The notes beneath the pieces are model-generated. The model did no database searches. It was given only the letters and a program-made list of their open reading frames with translations, and had not been told where the DNA came from. A stretch of DNA of 27,733 nucleotides, taken from positions 1-27,733 of IMG/VR virus record IMGVR_UViG_3300009024_000058. The stretch is one strand, 5' to 3'. This stretch comes from a virus. Below are positions 22,636-27,733 of the stretch, piece by piece; positions within the stretch are counted from its first letter, which is position 1; each line of letters starts with the position of its first letter. The position numbers and the translations under genes were made by a program.

Positions 22636-23781
22636 ATGTCTAATACTCTATCTGGCCTCCTGCCGATCATGTATAACGCGATGAATGTCGTGTCGCGTGA
22701 ACAGGTTGGTATCATTCAGGCCGTATCTCGTGACGCAACGGCTGAAATGGCCGCTATCAACGCAACCGTCCGTTCGCCAGTTGTCGGCGCGATGGCCGCT
22801 GCTGACATTACCGCTGCCAACATCGCGGCAAGCGGCACTGATCAGACCATCGACTACGTTGACATGTCGATCACCAAGCAACGCAAGGTTTCTTTCAACC
22901 TGACCGGCGAAGAAAGCCGTGGCCTTGGCGACAAGAACAAGTCTGTCATTGCTGAGGGCCGTTTTGCCCAAGCCATGCGGACCCTGACCAACGAAATCGA
23001 AGCTGATCTTGCCGCGCTCTACGTCGGTGCCTCCCGCGCCTACGGTACGGCGGGAACCACGCCTTTTGGCACGGGTGATGACCTCACCGACCTGTCCGAA
23101 GCCATGCGTATCCTTGATGACAACGGCGCTCCGAAGTCTGACCGTCATGCGGTTCTGGGATCGGCGGCTGTTGCCAAGCTCATTGGTAAGCAACCTGCGT
23201 TCTTCAAAATCAACGAAGCTGGCGATGATACCGCTCGCCGGTTTGGTGCGATGGAACAGACCTTTGGCGCGTCTATGCACGCCTCTGGTGCGATTGCGAC
23301 CCACACGCCGGGAACCGCTGCCAACTACCTGATTGATGGCAACGTGGCCGCTGGCGTCGCTACGGTTCACCTTGACACTGGTACTGGTACGCACGTTGCG
23401 GGCGATCTGATCAGCTTTGCTGGCGACGCAAGCAAGTACGTCATCACGACCGGCGCGGCTGGCGATGGTGACAAGGACGTTGTTCTGGGAGCGCCCGGTC
23501 TGGTCGCTGCTGGTGCTGACGGCGTTGCTGCCTCTGGCACTGCTGCCTACGTTGCCAACATGGTGATGAGCCGTGACGCGATCCAGCTCGCGGCCCGTGT
23601 TCCTGCCCTGCCAGATGGTGGTGATCAGGCTGATGACCGGACCTATGTCGCCGATCCGGTTTCGGGTCTCGTGTACGAGATTTCGGTGTACCGTCAGTAC
23701 CGTCAGGTGACATACGAAGTCGCCATGTGCTGGGGCGTCAAGCTGATCAAACCGGCTCACCTTGGCTTGCTCATTGGCTAA
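22636..23781 (+). CDS. Major capsid protein, P22 coat-like (HK97 fold)
   Basis: A 381-residue coat protein. The N-terminus MYNAMNVVSREQVGIIQAVS and the following TVRSPVVG segment resemble the P22-type coat family; the C-terminal YRQYRQVTYEVAMCWGVKLI also fits. An insertion-like Gly/Ala/Thr-rich region (about 225-300) may be the I-domain equivalent. Two in-frame ATGs exist: 22636 is preferred because AGGAG at 22623-22627 is eight bases upstream of it but only two from ATG 22630. A strong terminator follows the gene, as expected for an abundantly expressed gene. Confidence 0.8.
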   Translation: MSNTLSGLLPIMYNAMNVVSREQVGIIQAVSRDATAEMAAINATVRSPVVGAMAAADITAANIAASGTDQTIDYVDMSITKQRKVSFNLTGEESRGLGDKNKSVIAEGRFAQAMRTLTNEIEADLAALYVGASRAYGTAGTTPFGTGDDLTDLSEAMRILDDNGAPKSDRHAVLGSAAVAKLIGKQPAFFKINEAGDDTARRFGAMEQTFGASMHASGAIATHTPGTAANYLIDGNVAAGVATVHLDTGTGTHVAGDLISFAGDASKYVITTGAAGDGDKDVVLGAPGLVAAGADGVAASGTAAYVANMVMSRDAIQLAARVPALPDGGDQADDRTYVADPVSGLVYEISVYRQYRQVTYEVAMCWGVKLIKPAHLGLLIG

Positions 23782-23787
23782 ACAGAT

Positions 23788-23821
23788 CGGGCCGGGATTA
23801 ACCCCCCGGCCCGTTTCTCTT
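23788..23821 (+). terminator. Intrinsic terminator after the major capsid gene
   Basis: CGGGCCGGG (23788-23796) pairs perfectly with CCCGGCCCG (23805-23813) around an eight-base loop and is followed by TTTCTCTT. Probably a partial terminator that lowers expression of the genes downstream relative to the capsid gene. Confidence 0.75.
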
Positions 23822-23835
23822 AACGGAGCGACAGC

Positions 23836-24324
23836 ATGGCTACCTCATTTTTCAGATACCTCGACACGAACGGCGACGGCACCGGAGCCAAGGAAGCCAA
23901 CGTGGACGGGTCCGTTACGCCGGTCGAATTCTCTCTTAGTGTTCCTGCCGGTGTTGGCTCAATGAAGCTCACTCGCATGATCGTTTATGTCAGGGACACC
24001 GGGTCATTCGACACCGGCGCTTATGGCAACGCGATTGCAATGACAAACGGCATGTTGATCGAGCATGTTGACGCGGATGGAAACGTCATTACCGATCTGC
24101 TTGACGGCGTGCCGATCCTGACCTCAGGTGGCTGGTCTCGCCAGTGTTTTGACGTTGTGCATTCGGATTGGGGATCGGGCGATGAATTTCTGGCCGTTCG
24201 CTGGACGTTTGAAAAGGCTGGTGCGCCGCTGATCCTGAACAACAACGAGAGGCTGCGGCTGACCATCAGGGATGACCTGACAAACCTCGTGTCGCACACC
24301 TTCATGATCCAAGGAACTATGTGA
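23836..24324 (+). CDS. Putative virion protein, 162 residues
   Basis: This beta-rich protein lies between the capsid gene and the connector-like gene. It opens MATSFFRYLDTNGDGTG, an Asp/Asn/Gly turn like a calcium-binding loop, and has strands such as VEFSLSVPAG and FLAVRWTFE. It could be a decoration or head-completion protein. No family is recognised. AACGGAG precedes the ATG, and its stop overlaps the next small gene by TGATG. Confidence 0.55.
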   Translation: MATSFFRYLDTNGDGTGAKEANVDGSVTPVEFSLSVPAGVGSMKLTRMIVYVRDTGSFDTGAYGNAIAMTNGMLIEHVDADGNVITDLLDGVPILTSGGWSRQCFDVVHSDWGSGDEFLAVRWTFEKAGAPLILNNNERLRLTIRDDLTNLVSHTFMIQGTM

Positions 24325-24455
24325 TGGAAACCATCAAGATCATCGACGATACCCCGCGCGGGTTTCGGATCATCAACAAGGCGGACTTTGATCCCAAGGT
24401 TCACACTGAATTCGGCAAGGCCAAGGCACCAGTCAAGCGTAGGGGTTCCAAGTAA
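24324..24455 (+). CDS. Small basic protein, 43 residues, in the head gene cluster
   Basis: The gene starts by a TGATG overlap with the previous stop and ends by a TAATG overlap with the next start, filling the gap exactly. The product begins METIKIIDDTPRGFRI and ends in a Lys/Arg-rich tail (KAKAPVKRRGSK). Tight coupling on both sides supports a real gene. Small proteins of this kind at head-tail junctions are common in phages; no function is assigned. Confidence 0.6.
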   Translation: METIKIIDDTPRGFRIINKADFDPKVHTEFGKAKAPVKRRGSK

Positions 24456-24976
24456 TGGCTTTGGTCGTAGAGGATGGAACAGGGCTTGCCACGGCTGAGA
24501 GTTTCGGCGCGGTTGCAGGTGCTGACGCCTATCACAGCGACCGGGGCAACACAGACTGGACGGGAACGGACGAAGTGAAGGAACAGGCGCTGCGCCGGGC
24601 CTCCACGTTCCTGTCAGAAGGGTTCGCTTGGAAAAGCTGGCCTGTCAACGGACGCGATCAGGGGTTAGCTTTCCCCCGCGCCGTGTTCACAGACAATAAT
24701 GGGTACACCGTTTCTGGACTACCCAAGGAGATTGTTCTGGCGACGTATGAGATAGCCCTGAGGGAACTTGTGACACCGGGGGCAATGACCCCTGACTACA
24801 CGCCATCAGAACGGCTCGCATCAGCGTCGGTCGGTCCAATTTCCGTATCGTATGATCTGAGCCGCACAGATGCTGAGAGCGCCAGACCGGTGCTGCTTAT
24901 TGTCAAAGGGATCATCGGCCCACTGTTGGCTGGCGGTGGCGGCTCACGCCTAGTCGGCAACTCAAACCGGGCCTAA
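24455..24976 (+). CDS. DnaT-like / head-tail connector protein
   Basis: The 173-residue protein begins MALVVEDGTGLATAES and has ADAYHSDRGNTDWTG and EQALRRASTFL (about residues 22-52), a pattern shared by phage proteins annotated as DnaT-like single-strand DNA-binding proteins but always sited in head-tail clusters, where a connector role is more likely. It is all-helical in the first two thirds. It is the last virion gene in the window and is followed by a strong terminator. Tail genes are not present here and must lie elsewhere. Confidence 0.7.
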   Translation: MALVVEDGTGLATAESFGAVAGADAYHSDRGNTDWTGTDEVKEQALRRASTFLSEGFAWKSWPVNGRDQGLAFPRAVFTDNNGYTVSGLPKEIVLATYEIALRELVTPGAMTPDYTPSERLASASVGPISVSYDLSRTDAESARPVLLIVKGIIGPLLAGGGGSRLVGNSNRA

Positions 24977-24993
24977 CAATTCTGCCCCAACTG

Positions 24994-25021
24994 GACCCTC
25001 ATTCTCGGGGGTCTTTTTTTT
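24994..25021 (+). terminator. Strong intrinsic terminator ending the virion block
   Basis: GACCCTC (24994-25000) pairs with GGGGGTC (25007-25013) with one G-U pair and a six-base loop, followed directly by eight T. It separates the virion block from the RNA-like region that follows. Confidence 0.88.
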
Positions 25022-25027
25022 GACCGA

Positions 25028-25056
25028 TTGACGGTTGGGGAAATTGAGCCTAGAAA
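25028..25056 (+). promoter_or_regulatory. Putative promoter of a non-coding RNA
   Basis: TTGACG (25028-25033, five of six consensus), a 17-base spacer, then TAGAAA (25051-25056, four of six). It lies just after a strong terminator and predicts a transcript start near 25063, exactly where the first stable hairpin of the structured region begins. Confidence 0.6.
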
Positions 25057-25062
25057 AGAAAA

Positions 25063-25560
25063 ATGCCCCGGCTGTTTATCAGACACCGGGGCGTGGCGAC
25101 ACCGAATTTTATGGTCAGACGTAATGGTGTTGCAGAACAAGGGTTACAACAACATGAACCTACGTTCAAGAAATATGTCTGACCCCCGGTTTGCAGCGTT
25201 CCCGTGCCCAAAACGCTGATATGATCTGGGGTATTCACCCAACCCGGCAGGGGACTGGTTCCTACTAGGCCTTGCCAGATACGCGACAAAAGAACCCACC
25301 GGCTGGTGAAGGTCAGAATAGTGACTGTGACAGATCGGGGACCGTTTAACAGCGGGTCAGGATAGAAGCCTGAGGGATAGCGGCTGGCCACCGACAAAAG
25401 GCATCGCGTGGATACAGGTCAGGAGGTGTAGGAACTATCCCTGTATATCGGGGGATAGGAGCGGGTGACGGCTATTGCCTGACGAAAACTAGGTCACAAT
25501 CACTGACATATATCCCACCTATCAAAGCGGCTCTGGCCTCAGTAAACTGGTGCAAATCAG
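25063..25560 (+). ncRNA. Candidate large structured non-coding RNA (about 500 nt)
   Basis: No credible reading frame, but dense potential helices: GCCCCGG/CCGGGGC (25065-25071 with 25086-25092); a 72-base arm closed by GGTCAGAC/GTCTGACC (25113-25120 with 25177-25184), continuing as GTA/TAC and ATGGTGTTG/CAACAACAT; CAGCGTT/AACGCTG (25194-25218); GGCAGGG/CCTTGCC with inner CTGGT/ACTAG (25246-25276); ACC-CACC/GGTG-GGT (25294-25313); TCAGG/CCTGA (25357-25373); CTATCCC/GGGATAG (25435-25458). Size, promoter and phage setting recall the ornate large RNA classes GOLLD and ROOL, but membership is not shown. No clear terminator is seen before the next gene. Confidence 0.6.
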
Positions 25561-25572
25561 AAGGGGTGAATT

Positions 25573-26166
25573 ATGCGTGGATTGACTATGGGAGCGGCTG
25601 GTTTTTCGTGGCCAGCGACGGACGTGTTTGGGGTGGGATCGGCCATTGAGGCCGCAAGTGATCTTGTTGAGGCTTATGCCTACGTCTCACGGTACGGAGA
25701 GGCGATTTGTACCGTAGGGGATTGCGGCGTTTCGGCGGTGCTTTTGTCAGCGGAATTCAGGCGGGTCGAAGCCTATGAGCCTGACCCCGAAAATTACAGG
25801 GCGCTCTTGAAGAATTCGACCGAGAACGTCATGCCCTACTGCGCCGGCCTTTCTGGCAAATCTGGGACTGGTCATCTTGTCAGGGATGATCCCGACAATT
25901 GCAGATCGAACCGGATCATCATGTCAGGATCAAAGGTTGAGGTCTTTACCCTCGACAGCCGGTCATCCCGGCCCGACCTCATTGTCATTGGCGAGACCAA
26001 TCAGGACGCGCTTACAGGCGCAACAAGAACCCTGTCAGAGAACCGCCCGGTCCTGTTCTGCTTTGGCAAGCCTGAACCGACCCTTGAGCCTTGGCTGGAG
26101 ACGGTCGGCTACCGGATCGTACAGCGCACAGATAGCGGGTTCATCTGTACTCATTCCGCCGATTGA
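25573..26166 (+). CDS. FkbM-like SAM-dependent methyltransferase, divergent
   Basis: A 197-residue protein with a Rossmann-type methyltransferase outline: motif I-like TVGDCGVSAVLLS (about residues 47-59), VEAYEPDPENYRAL carrying the acidic ribose-binding loop, and a C-terminal LTGATRTLSENRPVLFCFGK...VGYRI block as in FkbM enzymes. The usual KxDVEG segment is replaced by LIVIGETNQD, so activity is uncertain. FkbM relatives O-methylate sugars. AAGGGG lies six bases before ATG 25573. It follows the structured RNA and may be read from the same transcript. Confidence 0.6.
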   Translation: MRGLTMGAAGFSWPATDVFGVGSAIEAASDLVEAYAYVSRYGEAICTVGDCGVSAVLLSAEFRRVEAYEPDPENYRALLKNSTENVMPYCAGLSGKSGTGHLVRDDPDNCRSNRIIMSGSKVEVFTLDSRSSRPDLIVIGETNQDALTGATRTLSENRPVLFCFGKPEPTLEPWLETVGYRIVQRTDSGFICTHSAD

Positions 26167-26208
26167 TCGTTTACCTATTGAATGGATGATCGTTAACCAC
26201 TAGGTTGG
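26165..26208. promoter_or_regulatory. Double operator-like site with embedded promoter upstream of the accessory cassette
   Basis: GATCGTTTACCTATTGAA (26165-26182) matches 16 of 18 bases of the site at 7503, and GATCGTTAACC recurs at 26188, where AACC-ACTA-GGTT forms an inverted repeat. TTGAAT (26178-26183) and TAGGTT (26201-26206), 17 bases apart, are a weak promoter candidate that the sites would cover. Confidence 0.5.
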
Positions 26209-26238
26209 TTTGTGCAAATCCAATCAAAGGGGAAACCG

Positions 26239-26502
26239 ATGGATATTTCAGAAAAAGAAGCGAAGAGGTTGATTGACGTTGCTATTGAAAAAGCTGCGGC
26301 GGCCTCAAGGAGCATCTGCGTCGGGGAGCAAAGTCCAGAGGTGATGCTACTCGCGCTCGAAATGACAATCTCAATTGTCGCGTCATGGGCTTGTGGCGAG
26401 GATGAGGCTATGGCCACCGAAGTGATCGAAAGCGCCCTTGCTCCAGCCGCTGTCGCGCGGATCAAAAGGCTTTCATTTGGCGGTGTGCGTTATGACCACT
26501 GA
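26239..26502 (+). CDS. Hypothetical helical protein, 87 residues
   Basis: The first gene of a small-gene cassette, with a full AAAGGGGAAACC leader before ATG 26239. The product (MDISEKEAKRLIDVAIEKAA) is nearly all helical, with a hydrophobic middle (MLLALEMTISIVASWAC) that might be a buried or membrane helix. No family is recognised. Control by the double operator just upstream is likely from position. The next gene starts 11 bases before its stop. Confidence 0.55.
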   Translation: MDISEKEAKRLIDVAIEKAAAASRSICVGEQSPEVMLLALEMTISIVASWACGEDEAMATEVIESALAPAAVARIKRLSFGGVRYDH

Positions 26503-26842
26503 ACAAGAGGAAAAGCTCAAGGTCAACATGACCGACAAGTATGCTCACGAGTTCGACCCAACCGCAGAGGTTCGCGTCCTGACCGTTGACGGAACCCTCC
26601 CCGGACACCCCGTAGTGGTGCAGGATAAGGAAGGCCGGATTACCCGGCATACATCGGATGGCACCAGCAGGTTTGGCCGTCCAAACCTCAAGCTCGTCCC
26701 GCTGGAAGAGCCGCTACCTGAGGGGTGGGTGAATATATACCAGAACGGGCGGCTTGGGGCTTATCACGCCAGTAAAGCAGAAGCCCAGCGGTATGCTGTG
26801 GGCGCTGTTCGCACAATCCATCTGCGGGAGGTGCAGGAATGA
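26492..26842 (+). CDS. Hypothetical protein, 116 residues
   Basis: Two starts are possible: ATG 26492, which overlaps the previous gene by 11 bases but has a weak site, and ATG 26528, which has AAGG five bases upstream and gives MTDKYAHEFDPTAEVRV. The protein has two likely beta segments (VRVLTVDGTL, HPVVVQDKEGRI) and a C-terminal GWVNIYQNGRLGAYHASKAEAQRYA stretch of a type seen in small phage proteins. No function is assigned. The stop overlaps the next start (ATGA). Confidence 0.55.
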   Translation: MTTEQEEKLKVNMTDKYAHEFDPTAEVRVLTVDGTLPGHPVVVQDKEGRITRHTSDGTSRFGRPNLKLVPLEEPLPEGWVNIYQNGRLGAYHASKAEAQRYAVGAVRTIHLREVQE

Positions 26843-27033
26843 CATACCAAGAAGCAATCCGCGCCCTAAATGCCGCCGCCTATGCCGCCATTCGCGCGGG
26901 TGGCGACACAGCGGCTCTACCTGACGTTGACAGGCATTCACTGCGCCTAATCGCAAGCGAGACTGACAGGCTGGTGGATTACATAGAGAGCAGCGGGCGG
27001 TATCCGTCACGGATCAGGGGGGCGAGCCAATGA
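26839..27033 (+). CDS. Hypothetical small protein, 64 residues
   Basis: An Ala/Arg-rich soluble helical protein coupled by ATGA to both neighbours. No family is recognised. Coupling and the lack of space for alternatives support the gene. Confidence 0.5.
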   Translation: MTYQEAIRALNAAAYAAIRAGGDTAALPDVDRHSLRLIASETDRLVDYIESSGRYPSRIRGASQ

Positions 27034-27266
27034 CCGAAGCACCAGAACGGATTTGGGCCACTGGAAACGGAACTACCGGCAGTTGGAACGATGACGAAGT
27101 CCGCATGAAAAAACATATGCCAGAAGGTTGGCAAACCGAGTACGTCCGCGCCGATCTTGTTGCCGATCAACAGGCCCTGAGGGCTGCGTTAAAGGCAATT
27201 ATGGAGGCGTCTGAACACAGGGATTTAAGCGCCTGCTATGCACTTGCTCATAAGGCTCTGAAATAG
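27030..27266 (+). CDS. Small phage protein of the PERIWA...EYVRADL type
   Basis: The 78-residue protein has the pattern APERIWATG near the start and TEYVRADL in the middle, which is recurrent in small accessory proteins of many phages, usually of unknown role; the C-terminal half is helical. It overlaps the previous stop by ATGA. A 50-base gap with AAGGAG separates it from the next gene. Confidence 0.6.
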   Translation: MTEAPERIWATGNGTTGSWNDDEVRMKKHMPEGWQTEYVRADLVADQQALRAALKAIMEASEHRDLSACYALAHKALK

Positions 27267-27316
27267 ATGGCCTGCCCGCAATCCCTGATCGCCCCACCCA
27301 CACAAGGAGAAACGAC

Positions 27317-27664
27317 ATGAGCCTGATAGACGACATTCGCCGCGACCGTGAAGCTGGTACGCCGGGGGATTGGAGCGCGGCACTTGGGCGCGGATGCCAT
27401 GGTGTAATTGCCGCCGAATTGCCCGAGGATGGTGCCAACTTTGTGGCACTGGTCGCCAACGACAAAGACACACCGGAGAGGGAGCCAACCCGCTTTGCCA
27501 ACGCCCGCCGCATTGCCCGCGTCCCACAACTAGAGGCGCTGGTGCTGGCTGCGGACGAACTGGCGGAGGCTGTTCGCTCTGAGATATTCTACTCTCGTGA
27601 TGGTGCCCCGAGCCTGACCGAAGCCCTCGCCAAATACGAAGCCGCGAATGAGGCGCAGACATGA
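27317..27664 (+). CDS. Hypothetical protein, 115 residues
   Basis: AAGGAG lies ten bases before ATG 27317. The soluble protein begins MSLIDDIRRDREAGTPGDW and continues with FVALVAND, ANARRIARVPQLEALVLAADELAEAV, a layout common in phage accessory proteins of the same small-gene cassettes. The C-terminal half is helical. No function is assigned. The stop overlaps the next start (ATGA). Confidence 0.55.
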   Translation: MSLIDDIRRDREAGTPGDWSAALGRGCHGVIAAELPEDGANFVALVANDKDTPEREPTRFANARRIARVPQLEALVLAADELAEAVRSEIFYSRDGAPSLTEALAKYEAANEAQT

Positions 27665-27733
27665 GTTACAGAACCGAACTCCTCACGCGCTGGCAGGAGC
27701 AAAACCGCCTGTGCATCTGGTGTGGTCGTGAAA
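27661..27733 (+). CDS. Probable HNH-endonuclease-type protein (3' end outside window)
   Basis: Only the first 24 codons are visible: MSYRTELLTRWQEQNRLCIW followed by CGRE. The CxxC knuckle close to the N-terminus after a Trp/Gln-rich helix is the usual beginning of zinc-stabilised HNH endonucleases. The start overlaps the previous stop by ATGA. The catalytic part is not in the window, so the call is tentative. Confidence 0.5.
   Translation, partial: MSYRTELLTRWQEQNRLCIWCGRE

Noticed and set aside
22648-23760. A 370-codon leftward frame antisense to the major capsid gene
   Set aside because: A shadow of the strongly biased capsid codons: low-complexity Arg/Gly/Val/Asp composition, no leader motif, and the sense strand encodes a recognisable coat protein.
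25113-25184. A tRNA gene
   Set aside because: Length and closing stem fit, but D, anticodon and T arms do not form, and no CCA follows. Treated as part of a larger structured RNA.
25441-25560. A group I intron core within the structured region
   Set aside because: I looked for P, Q, R and S-like elements and a split gene around the region; none is convincing, and the flanking genes are both complete.
1-27733. Prophage attachment site, integrase or insertion sequence
   Set aside because: No recombinase or transposase motifs and no flanking target duplications were seen in this window.

Overview
The window is about 27.7 kb of a tailed double-stranded DNA bacteriophage genome. It is gene-dense (roughly 57-59% G+C by eye) and almost every gene junction is an ATGA or TGATG overlap. 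Protein families point to a phage of an alphaproteobacterium, possibly Rhodobacterales; this host call is inference. The window opens inside an endolysin gene and ends inside an HNH-type gene, so it is an internal slice. No integrase was found. A small XRE regulator and operator-like repeats are present, so lifestyle is undecided.

Layout. (1) 1-1480, rightward: lysis cassette with an endolysin (peptidoglycan-binding plus TIGR02594-type cysteine peptidase domains), a holin-like protein, overlapping i-spanin and o-spanin genes, and a membrane/coiled-coil protein. (2) 1468-7486, leftward early block: small membrane and DNA-binding proteins, an XRE regulator, a complete C5-cytosine methyltransferase, a DUF1364/YbcO-like protein, and a RecE-like exonuclease with a RecT annealing protein. 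(3) 7490-7608: a divergent promoter/operator region. (4) 7609-12764, rightward replication block: DUF1064-type nuclease, an SF2 helicase split by a 320-residue intein in its DECH box, a zinc-ribbon/Toprim primase and a second PD-(D/E)XK-like nuclease, closed by a terminator. (5) 12799-17628, leftward accessory block: small unknown genes, an HNH endonuclease, and a MoxR/CobS-like AAA+ ATPase beside a possible VWA-like partner. (6) 17629-18290: a 660-base control region with an A+T-rich segment, four CCCTGACA repeats and a five-fold C-run array. (7) 18291-24976, rightward virion block: small and large terminase, DUF4055-type portal, putative scaffold, P22-coat-like capsid protein and connector-type genes, ending at a strong terminator. 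(8) 25028-25560: a likely structured non-coding RNA with its own promoter. (9) 25573 to the end, rightward: an FkbM-like methyltransferase, then a cassette of small accessory genes.

The parts fit a phage that replicates with its own helicase and primase, recombines through RecE/RecT and packages DNA by a terminase acting on a P22-like shell. Early and accessory genes share an unusual leader (AAAGGGGAAAC-like), often preceded by a G+C hairpin; virion genes mostly lack it.

The most striking signals are: complete absence of GANTC (the CcrM methylation site of alphaproteobacteria) and of CCWGG, each expected about 80-100 times; the intein in the helicase active site; the structured RNA at 25063-25560; and the repeat-rich region upstream of the terminase genes.
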